DNA of 64,000 bases from Flavobacterium sasangense DSM 21067. GTDB lineage: Bacteria; Bacteroidota; Bacteroidia; Flavobacteriales; Flavobacteriaceae. Location of the stretch: the NCBI RefSeq assembly GCF_000686885.1, contig NZ_JMLU01000004.1, positions 1-64,000 of the forward strand, in the 5' to 3' direction. Below are positions 7,387 through 15,300 of the stretch, piece after piece. A program made the translations under genes and the position numbers. The stretch's first letter is position 1. Each line of letters begins with the position of its first letter. The notes beneath the pieces were generated by a model. The model saw nothing but the letters and a program-made list of their open reading frames with translations. It ran no database searches and was not told the origin of the DNA.

Positions 7387-8682
7387 ATGATAATAAATTT
7401 CAATATTCAAAATTTCGGTTCAATAAAGGATAAACAAACATTATCTTTTGAAGCTGATAAATCCGACCATCTTGAAGATTATTATATAATTCATACAATT
7501 GGTGGATTAAGATTACTTAAATTAGGTTTGATATATGGCGCAAATGCTTCTGGTAAAACTACAATTCTAAAAGCACTTGAGTTTTTTCGTGAAATAGTTT
7601 TAAATCCAGAGGATAAAAAAACCGAAACATTTAACTTTAAATCTTTCTTATTTGATAATATATCTTCAAAATTAAATACTATCCTTTCAATTGAATTTAT
7701 TCAAAATGAAACAAAATATTTTTATGAGGTTGAATTAAATGAAAAAGCTATCATAAGTGAAACATTAAACCATTACAATCCTACAAAAGCAAATGTTTTC
7801 AAAAGATCAACAGATTTAGAAGAACAATTTACAACAATAACATTTGGTAGTAAAATTAAAAAAGATAAAATATTTGAAAAAACTTTAGAATCAAATACAT
7901 TATGGAATAACACTGTACTTGGAGGATTTCTAAAAACGAATATCGAATCTAAAGAATTAAAAGATGTTACAGATTGGTTTTCAAAATATCTGAATTCATT
8001 GATTTATACAGATACTCAACTTAACAATTATGTTTCTAAAAAATTAGATAAAGCTGAAATATCAAAAGCAGATGTTATTAATATATTATCAAAAGCAGAT
8101 TTTAATATATCTGATATAATTCTTAAAGATGATGATGAGATTCCAGAAAAAATGGTTAACGTATTAAAGGCGTTAGATATGCCAAATGATGAAATTGATA
8201 AAATTCTAAATAATCCATTAAAAAAAATTGAGTTTGAGCATACTGTAAATAATACAAAATATTCATTGCCTATAAATCTTGAATCCCAAGGTACTCAAAG
8301 ATATTATGGCTTTTCAGGGTTATTAAGTTTACTAATAAAAAAATCCATCGCAATAACAATAGATGAATTAGAAGCTTCACTACATCCAGATTTATTCACT
8401 CATTTTCTTTTATCTTTTTTAGTTAATTCAAAAAAATCGCAAATTATTGCAACAACTCATAATAGAGAAGTGTTAAACAATAAAGATATCTTTAGAAATG
8501 ACTCAATTTGGTTTACAAATAAAACTGAAGATTGTGCAACTGAATTATATTCTCTTTCTGATTTTGATAGCTCAGTTATTAGAGACACGAGTAATGTGTA
8601 CAACGCATATAAAATTGGAAAATTGGGTGGTGTACCAAATTTAGGTGATTACTATATAGAAATTACTAATGAGAAAAAATAG
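7387..8682 (+). CDS. AAA ATPase, AbiLi-like phage-defence component (cassette 5)
   Basis: A 431-residue OLD/RloA-like ATPase of the AAA_15/AAA_21 kind. The N-terminus has the SMC-like start INFNIQNFGSIKDKQTLSF, Walker A GANASGKTT at about residue 55, Walker B ITIDELEASLHPDL and a downstream switch His in TTHNREVL. It overlaps by 14 bp with a RloB-family gene. That pair is the make-up of the AbiL abortive-infection system and of RloAB-type operons. The likely role is ATP-powered sensing of phage infection together with its partner. A cassette setting fits an exchangeable defence gene. The ATPase family is clear; the AbiL label is family-level and not tested here. Confidence 0.82.
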   Translation: MIINFNIQNFGSIKDKQTLSFEADKSDHLEDYYIIHTIGGLRLLKLGLIYGANASGKTTILKALEFFREIVLNPEDKKTETFNFKSFLFDNISSKLNTILSIEFIQNETKYFYEVELNEKAIISETLNHYNPTKANVFKRSTDLEEQFTTITFGSKIKKDKIFEKTLESNTLWNNTVLGGFLKTNIESKELKDVTDWFSKYLNSLIYTDTQLNNYVSKKLDKAEISKADVINILSKADFNISDIILKDDDEIPEKMVNVLKALDMPNDEIDKILNNPLKKIEFEHTVNNTKYSLPINLESQGTQRYYGFSGLLSLLIKKSIAITIDELEASLHPDLFTHFLLSFLVNSKKSQIIATTHNREVLNNKDIFRNDSIWFTNKTEDCATELYSLSDFDSSVIRDTSNVYNAYKIGKLGGVPNLGDYYIEITNEKK

Positions 8683-9313
8683 AGCTATTCCTTTGAAAAG
8701 TAAACCAAGTTTTGCATTTGTCGTTGATGGTGAATGTGAGTTTTGGTATATACAAATGTTAAAAAGAAATGAAAGACAAATAAGTGTTGATTTAAAACCT
8801 GAAATTCCTCAAAAAAAGAAACTTATCGACCAATATAAAAAGGTTGTTGATCTATCTAAAGATTATGACAAAGTATTTTGGATTATTGATTTTGATGTTA
8901 TTATAAGCGAAACACGTAAAGCAAAAAAAGGAACACTAACAGCACTCCAAGAATTTAAAAAATATTATACTGAATTAGAAAATAATTTTCAAAATGTATT
9001 CGTTTTAATTAATAATCCTTGTTTAGAATTTTGGATATTACTACATTTTCAAACAACATCAAAATATTTTGATACTTGTGAAAGTGCTACAAAAGAGTTG
9101 AAAAAGCATATAACAAATTATGAAAAGTCTCAATCTTTTTATACAAAACAAGATAATGATATTTATTTAAAGCTTAAACCGCATTTAAATAATGCAATTT
9201 TAAATGCAAAAAAATTAAAACGTTTAGACTTTGATAATCCTCACACTGCTTTATCAGAAATGCAGATATTTTTTGAGCTAGAGGAAATTGAAAGTATAAC
9301 TACACCAAAATAA
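8669..9313 (+). CDS. RloB-family protein, AbiLii-like (cassette 5)
   Basis: A 214-residue RloB-like protein. Conserved parts are FVVDGECEFWYIQML near the N-terminus, VFWIIDFDVI in the middle and NNPCLEFWILLHF, acidic patches that resemble a TOPRIM-type metal site. Proteins of this family are the usual partner of the upstream ATPase and are probable nucleases. The start overlaps the end of the ATPase gene by 14 bp, which implies translational coupling. The cassette ends a few bases after its stop with ACTGCTAAC. Confidence 0.82.
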   Translation: MRKNRAIPLKSKPSFAFVVDGECEFWYIQMLKRNERQISVDLKPEIPQKKKLIDQYKKVVDLSKDYDKVFWIIDFDVIISETRKAKKGTLTALQEFKKYYTELENNFQNVFVLINNPCLEFWILLHFQTTSKYFDTCESATKELKKHITNYEKSQSFYTKQDNDIYLKLKPHLNNAILNAKKLKRLDFDNPHTALSEMQIFFELEEIESITTPK

Positions 9314-9318
9314 AGCCA

Positions 9319-9458
9319 ACTGCTAACACAGGTTTTACGCTATTGCGGGTTTTGGGCTTAATTTAAAGTTTGTTTTGTATCTTTGAAGTCAGTGCAAAAC
9401 TGAAAGTTTCGGCTTCCTTAATCCGCAACAGACGTAAAGCCTGGGAACGTTGTAAACA
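9319..9458. repeat. attC-like cassette repeat r6
   Basis: Begins ACTGCTAAC, complement of the cassette 5 start GTTAGCAGT, then ACAGGTTTTACGCTATTGCGG. Ends CCGCAACAGACGTAAAGCCTGGGAAC then GTTGTAAACA (9449-9458). Inner halves pair over about 20 bp. A TATCTTTG box lies at 9378-9385. Confidence 0.85.
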
Positions 9459-9462
9459 ATTT

Positions 9463-9918
9463 ATGAAAAAAATACTACTTACGACATTAATCATTATTAC
9501 TTTAAGTTGTAATAAAAATGATATCGAACAGGAAGAATTAAAAATTTTGACTGAAAAAATTACTTTACTTGAAGAGGAAAATAAGAACCTAAAAGATTCT
9601 ATAAAGAAAGCTGAGGAAGATTTTTTATATTCCCTACATTTAGTTGGTGTTCCTCATAATAAAACATCAAAAGTTGGAAAAAAAGATAGTATAGCTGTTT
9701 TACTTCATCCATTTGGACATAAACTACCGAAATACGAGTTCTATAAAATTGAAGACAACAAAAAAATTAAAGTAAATAGTAATAATTCTACATTTTTTAA
9801 TTATCAATTCAAACCAAAATCAACCGATGATAATAAAATAAAACTATTTATTAAAATTCCTGATAAAGATAGATTTGTAGAACTAAATGGTGAAATTACA
9901 ATCGACGTAGAAAATTAA
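9463..9918 (+). CDS. Lipoprotein with a coiled coil (cassette 6)
   Basis: A 151-residue protein. The signal peptide ends in the lipobox TLSC (MKKILLTTLIIITLSC), then comes a heptad-rich stretch of about 35 residues (EELKILTEKITLLEEENKN) and a beta-rich C-terminal domain. The ATG at 9463 follows the repeat by only 4 bp; an upstream in-frame ATG at 9370 lies in the repeat. Likely a membrane-anchored surface or periplasmic lipoprotein of unknown role. Single gene between GTTGTAAACA and TGTTTACAAC, with the TATCTTTG box of r6 77 bp upstream. Confidence 0.78.
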   Translation: MKKILLTTLIIITLSCNKNDIEQEELKILTEKITLLEEENKNLKDSIKKAEEDFLYSLHLVGVPHNKTSKVGKKDSIAVLLHPFGHKLPKYEFYKIEDNKKIKVNSNNSTFFNYQFKPKSTDDNKIKLFIKIPDKDRFVELNGEITIDVEN

Positions 9919-9920
9919 AC

Positions 9921-10063
9921 TGTTTACAACAACGGTTTGCTTCAATGGCTACTTTCGGATTTTCCTACGGAAAATCCGCTGCTGAATGGAATGTTTTGTT
10001 ATATTTGTAATGGCTTGGTGCTGGTTCAACGCCACTGAGAGCAAGCCGAAAACGTTATAGGCA
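9921..10063. repeat. attC-like cassette repeat r7
   Basis: Begins TGTTTACAAC, complement of the cassette 6 start, then AACGGTTTGCTTCAATGGC. Ends GAGAGCAAGCCGAAAAC then GTTATAGGCA (10054-10063). Nearly identical to r1, r4 and r9. A TATATTTG box lies at 10000-10007. Confidence 0.85.
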
Positions 10064-10088
10064 ATTTTACAAGACGAAATCGTATACT

Positions 10089-10892
10089 ATGAAATGGGAA
10101 ACACATCATACAAAAGAGATTACTGAAAAGTATGTCTATAGATATTTAACAATCGAAAAACTTATTGATTTTCTAGACACCAATAGTATCTATCTTGCCA
10201 GATTAGATACTTTCGAAGATAATTTAGAAAATATAGAACCTTACGATATAAATCAATTAAAGTTTTTAACATTATCAAAACCTGATGATGCAAATCCCGA
10301 AATGCCAGAATCATTTTGGGATGAGATAATTGAAAAAAGTAAAATACGATTACAAGAAGTTCAAAATTATTTAATTGAAAAGCAGAAAAAAAGATTTGTA
10401 AGTTGCTGGATTCTTAGTGATGTTGAATCTTTTGGAATGTGGGATACTTATGGAAAGTCAGGCTTTGTAGTTCGATTCAACCGAGAATATTTTCAAAAAA
10501 TTATTAGGGAATCAATTCATTTGCAAACTGAGCCAACAAATAAAATTGATCTCTTAGTTGTTGGGAAAGTATTTTATCAGGATTTTGAAAAAATGTTACT
10601 TAAGGAAAAAGAATCCTTACTTCGGTTTTCAGCATTTAGGAAGCACCTATCTTTTAAACACGAATCCGAATATAGAATTGTTGGGTTTACAAACGAAAAT
10701 GAAAATGAAACTGGGCTAAGGTTTAAACTGCCTGAAATTGAAAGCCTAGATTTCGAAATATTTGCAAATCCAAGATTATCTTCTTTTCAATTTCAACAAT
10801 ACAAAAAGATTATTGAAAAATATTTAAAAGCAGGGAAATTGAAAGAATCAGAGTTAAAGAATTTTTTGGAGTTTAGAAATTTGAAGTATTAA
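10089..10892 (+). CDS. DUF2971-like protein (cassette 7)
   Basis: A 267-residue soluble protein. The opening VYRYLTIEKLIDFLDTNSIYL with LARLDTFEDNLE, the central block SCWILSDVESFGMWDTYG with GFVVRF, and HESEYRIVGF match the pattern of DUF2971 proteins (a short N-terminal residence block, then Trp-Tyr and a Gly-aliphatic block). That family is common near phage-defence and mobile genes but has no known reaction. Single gene of a cassette bounded by GTTATAGGCA and TGCCTATAAC. In the present arrangement element B has been inserted right at the end of this cassette. Confidence 0.7.
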   Translation: MKWETHHTKEITEKYVYRYLTIEKLIDFLDTNSIYLARLDTFEDNLENIEPYDINQLKFLTLSKPDDANPEMPESFWDEIIEKSKIRLQEVQNYLIEKQKKRFVSCWILSDVESFGMWDTYGKSGFVVRFNREYFQKIIRESIHLQTEPTNKIDLLVVGKVFYQDFEKMLLKEKESLLRFSAFRKHLSFKHESEYRIVGFTNENENETGLRFKLPEIESLDFEIFANPRLSSFQFQQYKKIIEKYLKAGKLKESELKNFLEFRNLKY

Positions 10893-10897
10893 AAAAC

Positions 10898-10915
10898 TGC
10901 CTATAACAGCGGTTT
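10898..10915. repeat. Truncated cassette repeat at the left junction of element B
   Basis: TGCCTATAAC (10898-10907) is the exact complement of the start of cassette 7, and it runs into AGCGGTTT as in other repeats, but after 10915 the sequence leaves the repeat pattern and no right half follows. The missing part is at 34359-34497, on the other side of element B. Confidence 0.8.
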
Positions 10916-10976
10916 AACTCCATTACGCCTGTAAAGCACATATTTTATTGGTGTTTTAGTTATTATAAATTCAATT

Positions 10977-11002
10977 AGTACAACATAAGTACAACAAATC
11001 AA
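10977..11002. repeat. Arm-type repeats at the left end of element B
   Basis: AGTACAACATAAGTACAACA is followed by AATCAA. The same pair with slightly different spacing occurs upstream of both recombinase genes (2701-2729, 34227-34254). It overlaps the stop codon of the nuclease gene. Likely binding site for the integrase arm domain. Confidence 0.55.
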
Positions 11003-11490
11003 AAGTTATTTACATAGCTGTAAATCCCTATGTTATTAAGCTGTGCTTCCCTATTCATTAATTGAAATTCTGCCAACCTACTACAATAAAATTTATCAGT
11101 TGCTTTTGCAAACCCATTAATCAAAAGCAAATCATTTAAACATTCTCCTCCTGGAAGAATCACATACCCTAATTGTCTTTTCCAATAATCATAATAGTTA
11201 TTGGTTTCTGTAATGATTGTAACATTTGTTTTAGGCGGTGCAACCGACAAAACATACTGTAATGACATTAATCCAAATTGACGCAGGAAATGTGCTGCTA
11301 AATGACTTTTTTGCTCCTCCTCTATCATCTTTCTACTGATACGCACTTCGGGTGCATCTAATCCATAAAGACGAATTCTTTTTTGCAATTGAGAGAAACG
11401 ATTGCGAATGATGATGCTATCACCATCAATCACTTCTTCAATTTGCCAATGGGTTTCCACTAAATAGGGTGCTTTTGCGTTGTATTGCAT
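10999..11490 (-). CDS. Staphylococcal-nuclease-like (thermonuclease) protein
   Basis: A 163-residue SNase-fold protein. The family marks are VIDGDSIIIR, the Arg in RIRLYGLDAPEVR and a later Lys/Arg-rich strand region (DYWKRQLGYVIL, then LINGFAKA). It should be a calcium-dependent phosphodiesterase acting on DNA or RNA. No signal peptide is seen, so it may be cytoplasmic, which is unusual for secreted thermonucleases. It is the first gene inside the left end of element B and its stop codon overlaps the arm-type repeats. Confidence 0.85.
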   Translation of the reverse strand: MQYNAKAPYLVETHWQIEEVIDGDSIIIRNRFSQLQKRIRLYGLDAPEVRISRKMIEEEQKSHLAAHFLRQFGLMSLQYVLSVAPPKTNVTIITETNNYYDYWKRQLGYVILPGGECLNDLLLINGFAKATDKFYCSRLAEFQLMNREAQLNNIGIYSYVNNF

Positions 11491-11587
11491 TGATTTTCAA
11501 TGTTTTAAGTTATTGATAATCAAAGATAATAATTGACATTTGTAATATCAAAATTCAATAATTATTAACACATTAAATTTTTAAAAA

Positions 11588-12391
11588 ATGGCAAGACAAA
11601 AAGGCGCTTTAAAGTATGTAGGAACTCTAGGAGATGTTCGACATTTTAAAATTAAAGGACAGGAAGGCTACTTTGCAGGTATGGTAGGGGGACCAACAGG
11701 TGACCAAGTTTTAACTGCACCTGAATTTGAGAGAACTCGTGAGAATATGAATGAATTTGGTGCTTGCGCCAAAGCTGGTAAAGCAGTTCGCACAGGACTA
11801 TCTCAATTAATGAAACAAATGGCAGACAGCCAAGTAACTGGAAGATTAACTTCTATTATGAAGAAAATCAACCTTGAAGACCAAACCGAAGCCAGAGGTT
11901 ATCGTAAAATCGAAATCACTTCACAAAGAAACTACCTTAAAGGTTTTGAGTTTGATAAAAACATTTCTTTTAATGGTATTTTCAACGCTCCGTTTTCTGT
12001 AACTCACGGAACTGACAGAGAAACAGGTGATTTAGTTGTTCCGGCATTTAATCCAGCTAACTTGGTTAATGCACCATCAGGTGCAACTCATTTCAGATTA
12101 CTTACTGCATTATCTGTAGTTAGTGATTTTGAGTACAACGCAACTACTAACAGTTATGATCCAATGGATGCAGCTTTGAATGAAGTAAACAACATTCAAT
12201 ATTCTGGATACTTAGATTTGTATTCTCCTGTTCCTGTAACTACTGTAACTGCAACATTACCAAATGGAGCTTTACCATCTGCTAATACATCAGTATTACA
12301 ATGTATCGGAATTGAATTCTATCAACAAGTTGGAGCAAATTATTACTTGTTTGCAAGTGGGAACTGCTTAAAAGTTGAGGACGTTTTCTAA
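11588..12391 (+). CDS. Conserved Bacteroidota protein of unknown function
   Basis: A 267-residue protein beginning ARQKGALKYVGTLGDVRHF. The first half is the better conserved in style, with Gly-rich beta segments and the block FERTRENMNEFGACAKAGKA followed by the TGRLTSIM region. The second half is beta-rich and low in charge. No signal peptide, membrane helix or catalytic motif is seen. I recall similar proteins in Bacteroidota mobile regions but cannot assign a function. A strong terminator at 12407-12435 separates it from the DUF5675 gene, although both genes and the next two run in one direction and form a module. Confidence 0.7.
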   Translation: MARQKGALKYVGTLGDVRHFKIKGQEGYFAGMVGGPTGDQVLTAPEFERTRENMNEFGACAKAGKAVRTGLSQLMKQMADSQVTGRLTSIMKKINLEDQTEARGYRKIEITSQRNYLKGFEFDKNISFNGIFNAPFSVTHGTDRETGDLVVPAFNPANLVNAPSGATHFRLLTALSVVSDFEYNATTNSYDPMDAALNEVNNIQYSGYLDLYSPVPVTTVTATLPNGALPSANTSVLQCIGIEFYQQVGANYYLFASGNCLKVEDVF

Positions 12392-12406
12392 AAGAAAATC
12401 CTAAAG

Positions 12407-12435
12407 ATTCCTCACCAAAAGTGAGGAATTTTTTA
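12407..12435 (+). terminator. Terminator after the 11588 gene
   Basis: ATTCCTCAC and GTGAGGAAT form a 9-bp stem with a four-to-five base loop, followed by TTTTTTA. It also argues against a start for the next gene at 12421, which would lie inside the stem. Confidence 0.85.
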
Positions 12436-12459
12436 TTTAACTTCAAATCTAATCATCCA

Positions 12460-12912
12460 ATGGAAAGCAAAATAATTAGAATAGCACAGGGCAAAAATAG
12501 CACGTTAAGTCAATTGTATATCAATGACATTTTTCAATGTTATTTATTAGAAGATAAAATTAGGGAAATAAAAGTTCCAACAGAAACTGCCATACCTTCA
12601 GGAGTATTCAGCTTAAAATTAAATACTATCGGAGCTAAAAATGTAAACTACAAAAAAGCATTAGGAAAGCTGCACGAAGGAATGATAGAAATCAACGGAA
12701 TACCAAATTTCAGTTTTGTATATATCCATACAGGAAACACTATAAAAGAAACAAATGGTTGTCCGCTTTGTGGATTTGGTTTCCAATTTACAGAAGGTGA
12801 ATATGTGGTAACTCAAAGTGTTTCTGCTTATAGAATGGTTTATCCGAAATTAGTTAACCTAGCTAAAAGCACTTCAAACAAAATTGTAATTGAAAATAAC
12901 TTCCAATTTTAA
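12460..12912 (+). CDS. DUF5675 family protein
   Basis: A 150-residue protein with the DUF5675 pattern: QLYINDIFQCYLLEDKIRE, then TAIPSGVFSLKL, FVYIHTGNTIKETNGC and a GFGF segment. Members are small proteins found next to phage-like or element-borne modules, sometimes proposed to be peptidoglycan-active, with conserved His, Asn and Cys. Here the His-Thr-Gly-Asn and Gly-Cys positions are present. The start at 12460 is used because 12421 falls in a terminator. Two short membrane-protein genes follow within 15 bp, which makes a lysis-like module possible but unproven. Confidence 0.75.
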   Translation: MESKIIRIAQGKNSTLSQLYINDIFQCYLLEDKIREIKVPTETAIPSGVFSLKLNTIGAKNVNYKKALGKLHEGMIEINGIPNFSFVYIHTGNTIKETNGCPLCGFGFQFTEGEYVVTQSVSAYRMVYPKLVNLAKSTSNKIVIENNFQF

Positions 12913-12924
12913 AATCAGTGTACA

Positions 12925-13188
12925 ATGGAAAATGTAAATTATATAACAGTGCTTTTTGGCTCTTTAATTAGTATACTGCTTTCAGTTGTGGCTTATTTTA
13001 TCAAGCAATTACACACCGATTTCAAAAGAATGGAGAAAGATTTAGTTGAAGTTAAAACAATGGCTTTAATCATTAAAACGGAATTCAAAAGCGGAAATGA
13101 TTTATTGAACCAAAAAGTAGAATACCTAGAAAAAAGAATAAATAATATTGAATTATCAATTTTAAAAAATCAAGAATATGAAAAATAA
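12925..13188 (+). CDS. Small membrane protein with a coiled coil
   Basis: An 87-residue protein with one N-terminal transmembrane helix (VLFGSLISILLSVVAYFI) followed by a charged helical tail (TDFKRMEKDLVEVKTMAL ... LNQKVEYLEKRINNIELSI). This layout is seen in holin-associated or spanin-like small phage proteins, but no family is recognised. The gene starts 13 bp after the DUF5675 gene and overlaps the next gene by 11 bp, so the three are likely co-transcribed. Confidence 0.65.
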   Translation: MENVNYITVLFGSLISILLSVVAYFIKQLHTDFKRMEKDLVEVKTMALIIKTEFKSGNDLLNQKVEYLEKRINNIELSILKNQEYEK

Positions 13189-13438
13189 TAAAATGAATGT
13201 TGTTGAGCGTGTGAAAGCTCCAACACCAAAATGGTTTAAAGTTTTAAGAACCATCGGAATTACTTTAGCTTCAGTTGGTGGAGTAATCTTGGCTTCTCCT
13301 GTTGCCTTACCTGCTGGAATAGTTACAGCAGCAGGATATTTGCTACTTGGTGGCAGTATCGTTACAGCAGTTTCGCAAACTGGAGTAAAATCGGAAGAGG
13401 AACCGAAAATTGCACCTGAAGAAAAAGTAGTACAATAA
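13178..13438 (+). CDS. Small hydrophobic membrane protein
   Basis: An 86-residue protein with two hydrophobic, Gly/Ala-rich segments (about 30-45 and 48-70; VGGVILASPVALPAGI and AAGYLLLGGSIVTA) and a charged C-terminal tail. It overlaps the previous gene by 11 bp. The size and two-helix hairpin layout would fit a holin-like protein; this is inference only. A strong terminator follows at 13465-13490. Confidence 0.65.
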   Translation: MKNNKMNVVERVKAPTPKWFKVLRTIGITLASVGGVILASPVALPAGIVTAAGYLLLGGSIVTAVSQTGVKSEEEPKIAPEEKVVQ

Positions 13439-13464
13439 AATAGTCAAATTTTAATAGCAAATTT

Positions 13465-13490
13465 AAGTCCCGAAATTCGGGACTTTTTTA
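13465..13490 (+). terminator. Terminator after the DUF5675 module
   Basis: AAGTCCCGAA and TTCGGGACTT form an almost loopless palindrome followed by TTTTT. Confidence 0.85.
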
Positions 13491-13627
13491 GTTTACAACC
13501 TTTTTGCACAATGTTTTGCATCGTTTTTATCAATTTTATAAAACTGGTGCATTCATATTGCTTTTATGTTGCACTCAAATAGTAAGCAAAGTGCAAAAAA
13601 GTATTTTCGGTTTTGTTTAACTTGAAA

Positions 13628-14050
13628 TTATCTTTTGCAGTAGCGGTATAAAATTACTCTGCGCATATCGTTTATAAGATTTAGATTTTCATTGAAGCGT
13701 TTTTCGCTTTGCTCTAAAAGTTTTAATGCTTGGACGTTTTTAAGGTGTTCTTTGTGGTCTTTTACTTCTTGGTTGACTTTTATTGAAAACTCTTTTCTGA
13801 TTTCGTACAGGCTTAAAAATGGGATTACTGAACCACGAAGGAATTGATGCCAAAATTTTGTTTTCCAAAGTGCATAAGCTGTTAAATTTATGGTGTCGAA
13901 ATCTTCTTCGTTTTCAAAAATGATTACGAAACTGTTTGTAAATGGTTCTTTTTGTGGCTTTCCGCTATTCATTCCTTTGTTTAGGATGAATAAATGAGGT
14001 TGTGAGTAAATCGTACCTGTTCTGTGGGTTTTAATGATAAATTTTAGCAT
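13628..14050 (-). CDS. DUF6943 family protein
   Basis: A 140-residue protein. FIIKTHRTGTIYSQPHLFIL, then LNKGMNSGKP, KEPFTNSFVI and the block FLRGSVIPFLSLYEI follow the pattern of DUF6943 proteins, which I know from Bacteroidota conjugative and integrative elements. The function is unknown. It is followed on its 3' side by the DUF5675 module (convergent), and its 5' side opens into the long hairpin tract at 14190-15370, so its promoter must lie there. Confidence 0.75.
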   Translation of the reverse strand: MLKFIIKTHRTGTIYSQPHLFILNKGMNSGKPQKEPFTNSFVIIFENEEDFDTINLTAYALWKTKFWHQFLRGSVIPFLSLYEIRKEFSIKVNQEVKDHKEHLKNVQALKLLEQSEKRFNENLNLINDMRRVILYRYCKR

Positions 14051-14191
14051 AACATCGGCTTTTAAAAATTAGAAAAATTTTCTACTTTTTGCGGTGTTTC
14101 TTATGAAATGAAGATGTGCCTCGCTACGCTCCGCCCATTAAATTTTTTCAAAAGAAAAAAAGAAAAAAAAGAAAGCCGTCTTTGTAGTGGA

Positions 14192-14345
14192 GGGTTTCAA
14201 AAAAGCAAGTTTTTCAGAAAAAATACTACCCTAGAAAAGAGTGTTCAGTAATCAGTTTTTAGTATTCAGGAAGAATGTGTTTGGTAAAATGGGTGGAGAT
14301 TTTTTCTGAAACCCGTAGGGCTTGAACTTGCTTTTTTGAATACCC
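14192..14345. repeat. Hairpin H1 with GTTCAGT loop
   Basis: The left arm at 14192-14224 (containing CAAAAAAGCAAGTT, then TTTCAGAAAAAAT) pairs with 14299-14311 (ATTTTTTCTGAAA) and 14325-14345 (containing AACTTGCTTTTTTG, then ACCC). The right arm has an unpaired 13-base insertion between the two blocks. The loop holds GTTCAGTAATCAG and AGTATTCAG. Confidence 0.75.
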
Positions 14346-14482
14346 GGAACTTACCTTTGCTTCCTTTTTTTTATTTATTTTTTTTTGAATTTCCCTATAA
14401 AAGTTCTTATGAAATCGGGGGTGATTTGGGAGTAGTTCTATTTACTGGGGTTTTGTTTTGAAAGATGGGAGTTCTTTAAAGG

Positions 14483-14560
14483 GTATTAAATTTTAAAACA
14501 GGATAAATTTCCATAGGCAAATCAATAATAATGCTTTTATCCTGTTTTAAAATTTAATAC
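14483..14560. repeat. Hairpin H2, perfect 25-bp arms
   Basis: The arms at 14483-14507 and 14536-14560 are exact reverse complements (outer ends GTATTAAATTTT and AAAATTTAATAC, inner ends CAGGATAAA and TTTATCCTG), with a 28-base loop. It has no GTTCAGT motif in the loop. Confidence 0.9.
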
Positions 14561-14575
14561 GCTTTAGTGGTTTTG

Positions 14576-14666
14576 ATTTTTGTGGATGCTTATTGTTCAG
14601 TTGACAGTAGCAGTGTTCAGTTAGCAGTAAATGGTCTTATGGAAATGGGAAGCATCTTCAAAAAAC
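14576..14666. repeat. Hairpin H3 with GTTCAGT loop
   Basis: TTTTTGTGGATGCTT pairs with AAGCATCTTCAAAAA with two mismatches. The loop holds TTGTTCAGTTGACAGTAGC and AGTGTTCAGTTAGCAGT. Confidence 0.65.
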
Positions 14667-14710
14667 AATGAAAATAAATACCTAGTGCGATGGTGCAGTA
14701 GCGCAGGCAA

Positions 14711-14889
14711 GTGTATTATTTTTTATTTGCTTATTGGGATATTGTGATTGCTTTTATGATGGATGGTTGCCTTACGGCTAGTGTTCAGTGTTCAGGTTTT
14801 AGTGTTCAGTTTTTGTGGAACGGATAAAGGCAACTGGCCATCGTGAAAGCAATTGATTGGGATGCTTCTGGCGAATAAAAAATAATACT
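14711..14889. repeat. Hairpin H4 with GTTCAGT loop
   Basis: GTATTATTTTTTATTTGC pairs with GCGAATAAAAAATAATAC (one mismatch). Further in, ATTGCTTTTATGATGG pairs with CCATCGTGAAAGCAAT, then GTTGCCTT with AAGGCAAC. The loop holds AGTGTTCAGTGTTCAG and AGTGTTCAGT. Confidence 0.75.
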
Positions 14890-14912
14890 CTTGCTGTCCC
14901 TTTTTGATTTTG

Positions 14913-14990
14913 TGGGTGCCTTTTTGGGAGTGTTCAGTGGTCAGATTTTAGTGGTCAGTTGTTTTGGAATGATGAAAGGCACTTACAAAA
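14913..14990. repeat. Hairpin H5 with GTTCAGT loop
   Basis: GTGCCTTT near 14916 pairs with AAAGGCAC near 14976. The loop holds GTGTTCAGTGGTCAG and AGTGGTCAGT. Confidence 0.6.
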
Positions 14991-15206
14991 ACAATGCAAC
15001 TACTACCTATTTATACGCAAAGTTGATAAAAACAGTTAACCTAAAGGCTCTTTGAATTAATTATTTAGAGGTTTTTCAACTGAAATGAAAGGCGTGTTAA
15101 TGGCGGTGGCGAAGGGTGGTGTTTTTGGTAGCTTGGTGATGCGATGGGAGCTGCCAAAAATGTTGCCCTAGAGCCACTGCCTTGCGCGTTGGGTGGAGCG
15201 GCTTTT

Positions 15207-15288
15207 TTACATAATGTTATTATAGTGCATCCGAGATTTTGTTTTGAAATAGGATTTTCTTTATGCACTATAATGCCACATTATGTAA
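15207..15288. repeat. Hairpin H6
   Basis: The arm at 15207-15230 (TTACATAATG, then ATTATAGTGCAT) pairs with 15263-15288 (ATGCACTATAAT, then CATTATGTAA). There is a small internal bulge and a 32-base loop. Confidence 0.8.
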
Positions 15289-15300
15289 AGAAGCTTTGGG

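Noticed and set aside
10916..10976. Right half of a cassette repeat after the DUF2971 gene
   Set aside because: No stretch pairs with AGCGGTTTAACTCCATTACG; the right half is instead at 34359-34497.
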